Made by a program: the position numbers and the translations under genes | From: DTYU01 sp040757355 | Lineage (GTDB): Bacteria > Bacillota > Desulfotomaculia > Desulfotomaculales > Ammonificaceae | Assembly (NCBI GenBank): GCA_040757355.1 | Contig: JBFLWY010000088.1 | Span: forward strand, 1-6,410 | Direction of reading: 5' to 3' | DNA length: 6,410 nucleotides | The notes under the pieces: generated by a model | What the model saw: only the letters and a program-made list of their open reading frames with translations | Told to the model about the DNA's origin: nothing | The model's database searches: none | Shown here: in pieces, positions 6,001-6,410 of the stretch | How positions within the stretch are numbered: position 1 is the stretch's first letter | How the letters are laid out: the number at the start of each line of letters is the position of its first letter

Positions 6001-6135
6001 GTAAAAGTTAACGGTGTGGACATCGATTTTGATGTTCCCCCTGTTATCGAAAGCGGCCGGACTTTGGTCCCGCTCCGAAAAATTGCGGAGGCTTTGGGAT
6101 GTAGCGTTAAGTCGCGGGGAAGCCGAAATAACTGA
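6001..6135 (+). pseudogene. copper amine oxidase N-terminal-like domain (CuAO_N) fragment
   Basis: The frame between TAG 5998-6000 and TGA 6133-6135 gives 44 codons with the signature of the CuAO_N domain: VNGVDIDFDVPPVIESG, RTLVPLRKIAEALG. This domain occurs in many exported cell-surface proteins of Clostridia, with or without enzymes attached. There is no start codon, no signal peptide before it, and the frame turns into unrelated residues (SRGSRNN) after the second helix. Both ends of the parent gene are therefore gone. Confidence 0.7.
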
Positions 6136-6155
6136 ACACTTTTTTCGTCAATCCA

Positions 6156-6167
6156 ATAGATATCTAT
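6156..6167 (+). promoter_or_regulatory. 12-bp palindrome at the -35 position of the second antitoxin gene
   Basis: ATAGATATCTAT is a perfect palindrome that covers the position of the -35 box (TAGATA at 6157-6162). It is a good candidate operator for self-repression by the AbrB-type protein, by analogy with other toxin-antitoxin loci. Confidence 0.45.
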
Positions 6168-6185
6168 CTCAGGTTAGAATATAAT
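6157..6185 (+). promoter_or_regulatory. promoter of the second antitoxin gene
   Basis: A perfect -10 box TATAAT lies at 6180-6185, with a partial -35 (TAGATA, four of six bases) 17 bases upstream. It lies 32-41 bases before the candidate ATG codons at 6218-6229, in an AT-rich gap. Confidence 0.6.
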
Positions 6186-6193
6186 AAAATCAG

Positions 6194-6206
6194 AAAGTTA
6201 AACTTT
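6194..6206 (+). promoter_or_regulatory. inverted repeat in the leader of the second antitoxin gene
   Basis: AAAGTT and AACTTT are separated by one A and form a perfect inverted repeat just after the expected transcription start. Together with the palindrome at 6156-6167 it brackets the -10 box, a common operator arrangement. Function inferred from position. Confidence 0.4.
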
Positions 6207-6217
6207 ATTAGATGGGG

Positions 6218-6410
6218 ATGATGAAGATGTTGGTGGAATTATAACAAAAATCCCAAGTGACTATTCCCAGTGAATTGGTGAAGAAACTTAAGCTTAAGCC
6301 CGGCGATAAATTGGAAGTCGAAGAAAAGGACGGTTGCCTGATTATTACCCCCGTTGAGGTTATTCCGCGGGCTCAAATGTGGTTTTATTCTAAGGAATGG
6401 CAGGCGGATG
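6218..6410 (+). pseudogene. AbrB/MazE-type antitoxin with premature stop, runs off right edge
   Basis: Starting at ATG 6218, 6221 or 6227 (GGGG at 6214-6217 is a weak ribosome site), the frame reads MLVEL and then TAA at 6242-6244, and continues in the same frame as QKSQVTIPSELVKK, LKLKPGDKLEVEE and LIITPVEV, a clear SpoVT/AbrB domain, followed by RAQMWFYSKEWQ, the C-terminal pattern of antitoxins paired with PIN toxins. The stop is one base away from CAA, AAA or GAA. A restart at GTG 6257 would lack the first strand and has no ribosome site. The gene is therefore probably broken, unless the stop is read through. The matching toxin, if any, would lie beyond the window. Confidence 0.7.

Noticed and set aside
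1..6410. CRISPR array, tRNA, rRNA or insertion-sequence ends
   Set aside because: No regularly spaced repeats, no cloverleaf with conserved arms, and no paired terminal inverted repeats with a transposase were seen by eye.

Overview
The window looks like an accessory, decaying stretch of a Gram-positive, Clostridia-type genome. This is an inference from strong AGGAGG-type ribosome sites, GTG starts, intermediate GC, a fragment of the copper amine oxidase N-terminal-like (CuAO_N) domain that is common in spore-forming, often thermophilic Clostridia, and several toxin-antitoxin remnants. No species is claimed.

Layout: 1-640 holds no recognisable gene. 645-866 (+) encodes a small two-helix membrane protein. 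948-2929 (+) is a large secreted-type gene made of a PHP metallohydrolase domain (CehA/McbA-like), a beta region, a von Willebrand A domain and a C-terminal beta domain. Its signal peptide start (948) and its body (from 968) are in different frames, and the HxH metal motif is missing. 2944-3219 (+) is the C-terminal DUF4268 domain alone. 3271-3870 (+) is a VapBC-type locus with an intact AbrB-fold antitoxin and a PIN toxin broken into two frames. 4028-5242 (-) is an apparently intact BrxC/BrxD-family (DUF2791) P-loop ATPase. Just upstream of it lie two pieces (5244-5689, -) of what appears to be a paralogue whose Walker A motif is gone. Back to back with that, on the + strand, is the tail of a protein with a topoisomerase-type zinc ribbon (5690-5872). 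A CuAO_N-like remnant lies at 6001-6135. A second AbrB-type antitoxin gene with an in-frame TAA near its start runs off the right edge, behind a clear promoter with two perfect palindromes.

The main theme is gene loss in a defence-type neighbourhood. At least six genes show a 5' truncation, an out-of-frame internal deletion or a premature stop, while the 73-aa membrane protein, the first antitoxin and the BrxC/BrxD-like ATPase look intact. The most interesting point is the ATPase pair: an active-looking ATPase behind a coupled, P-loop-less relative. The second is a PHP-vWA fusion whose start codon and body are out of frame.
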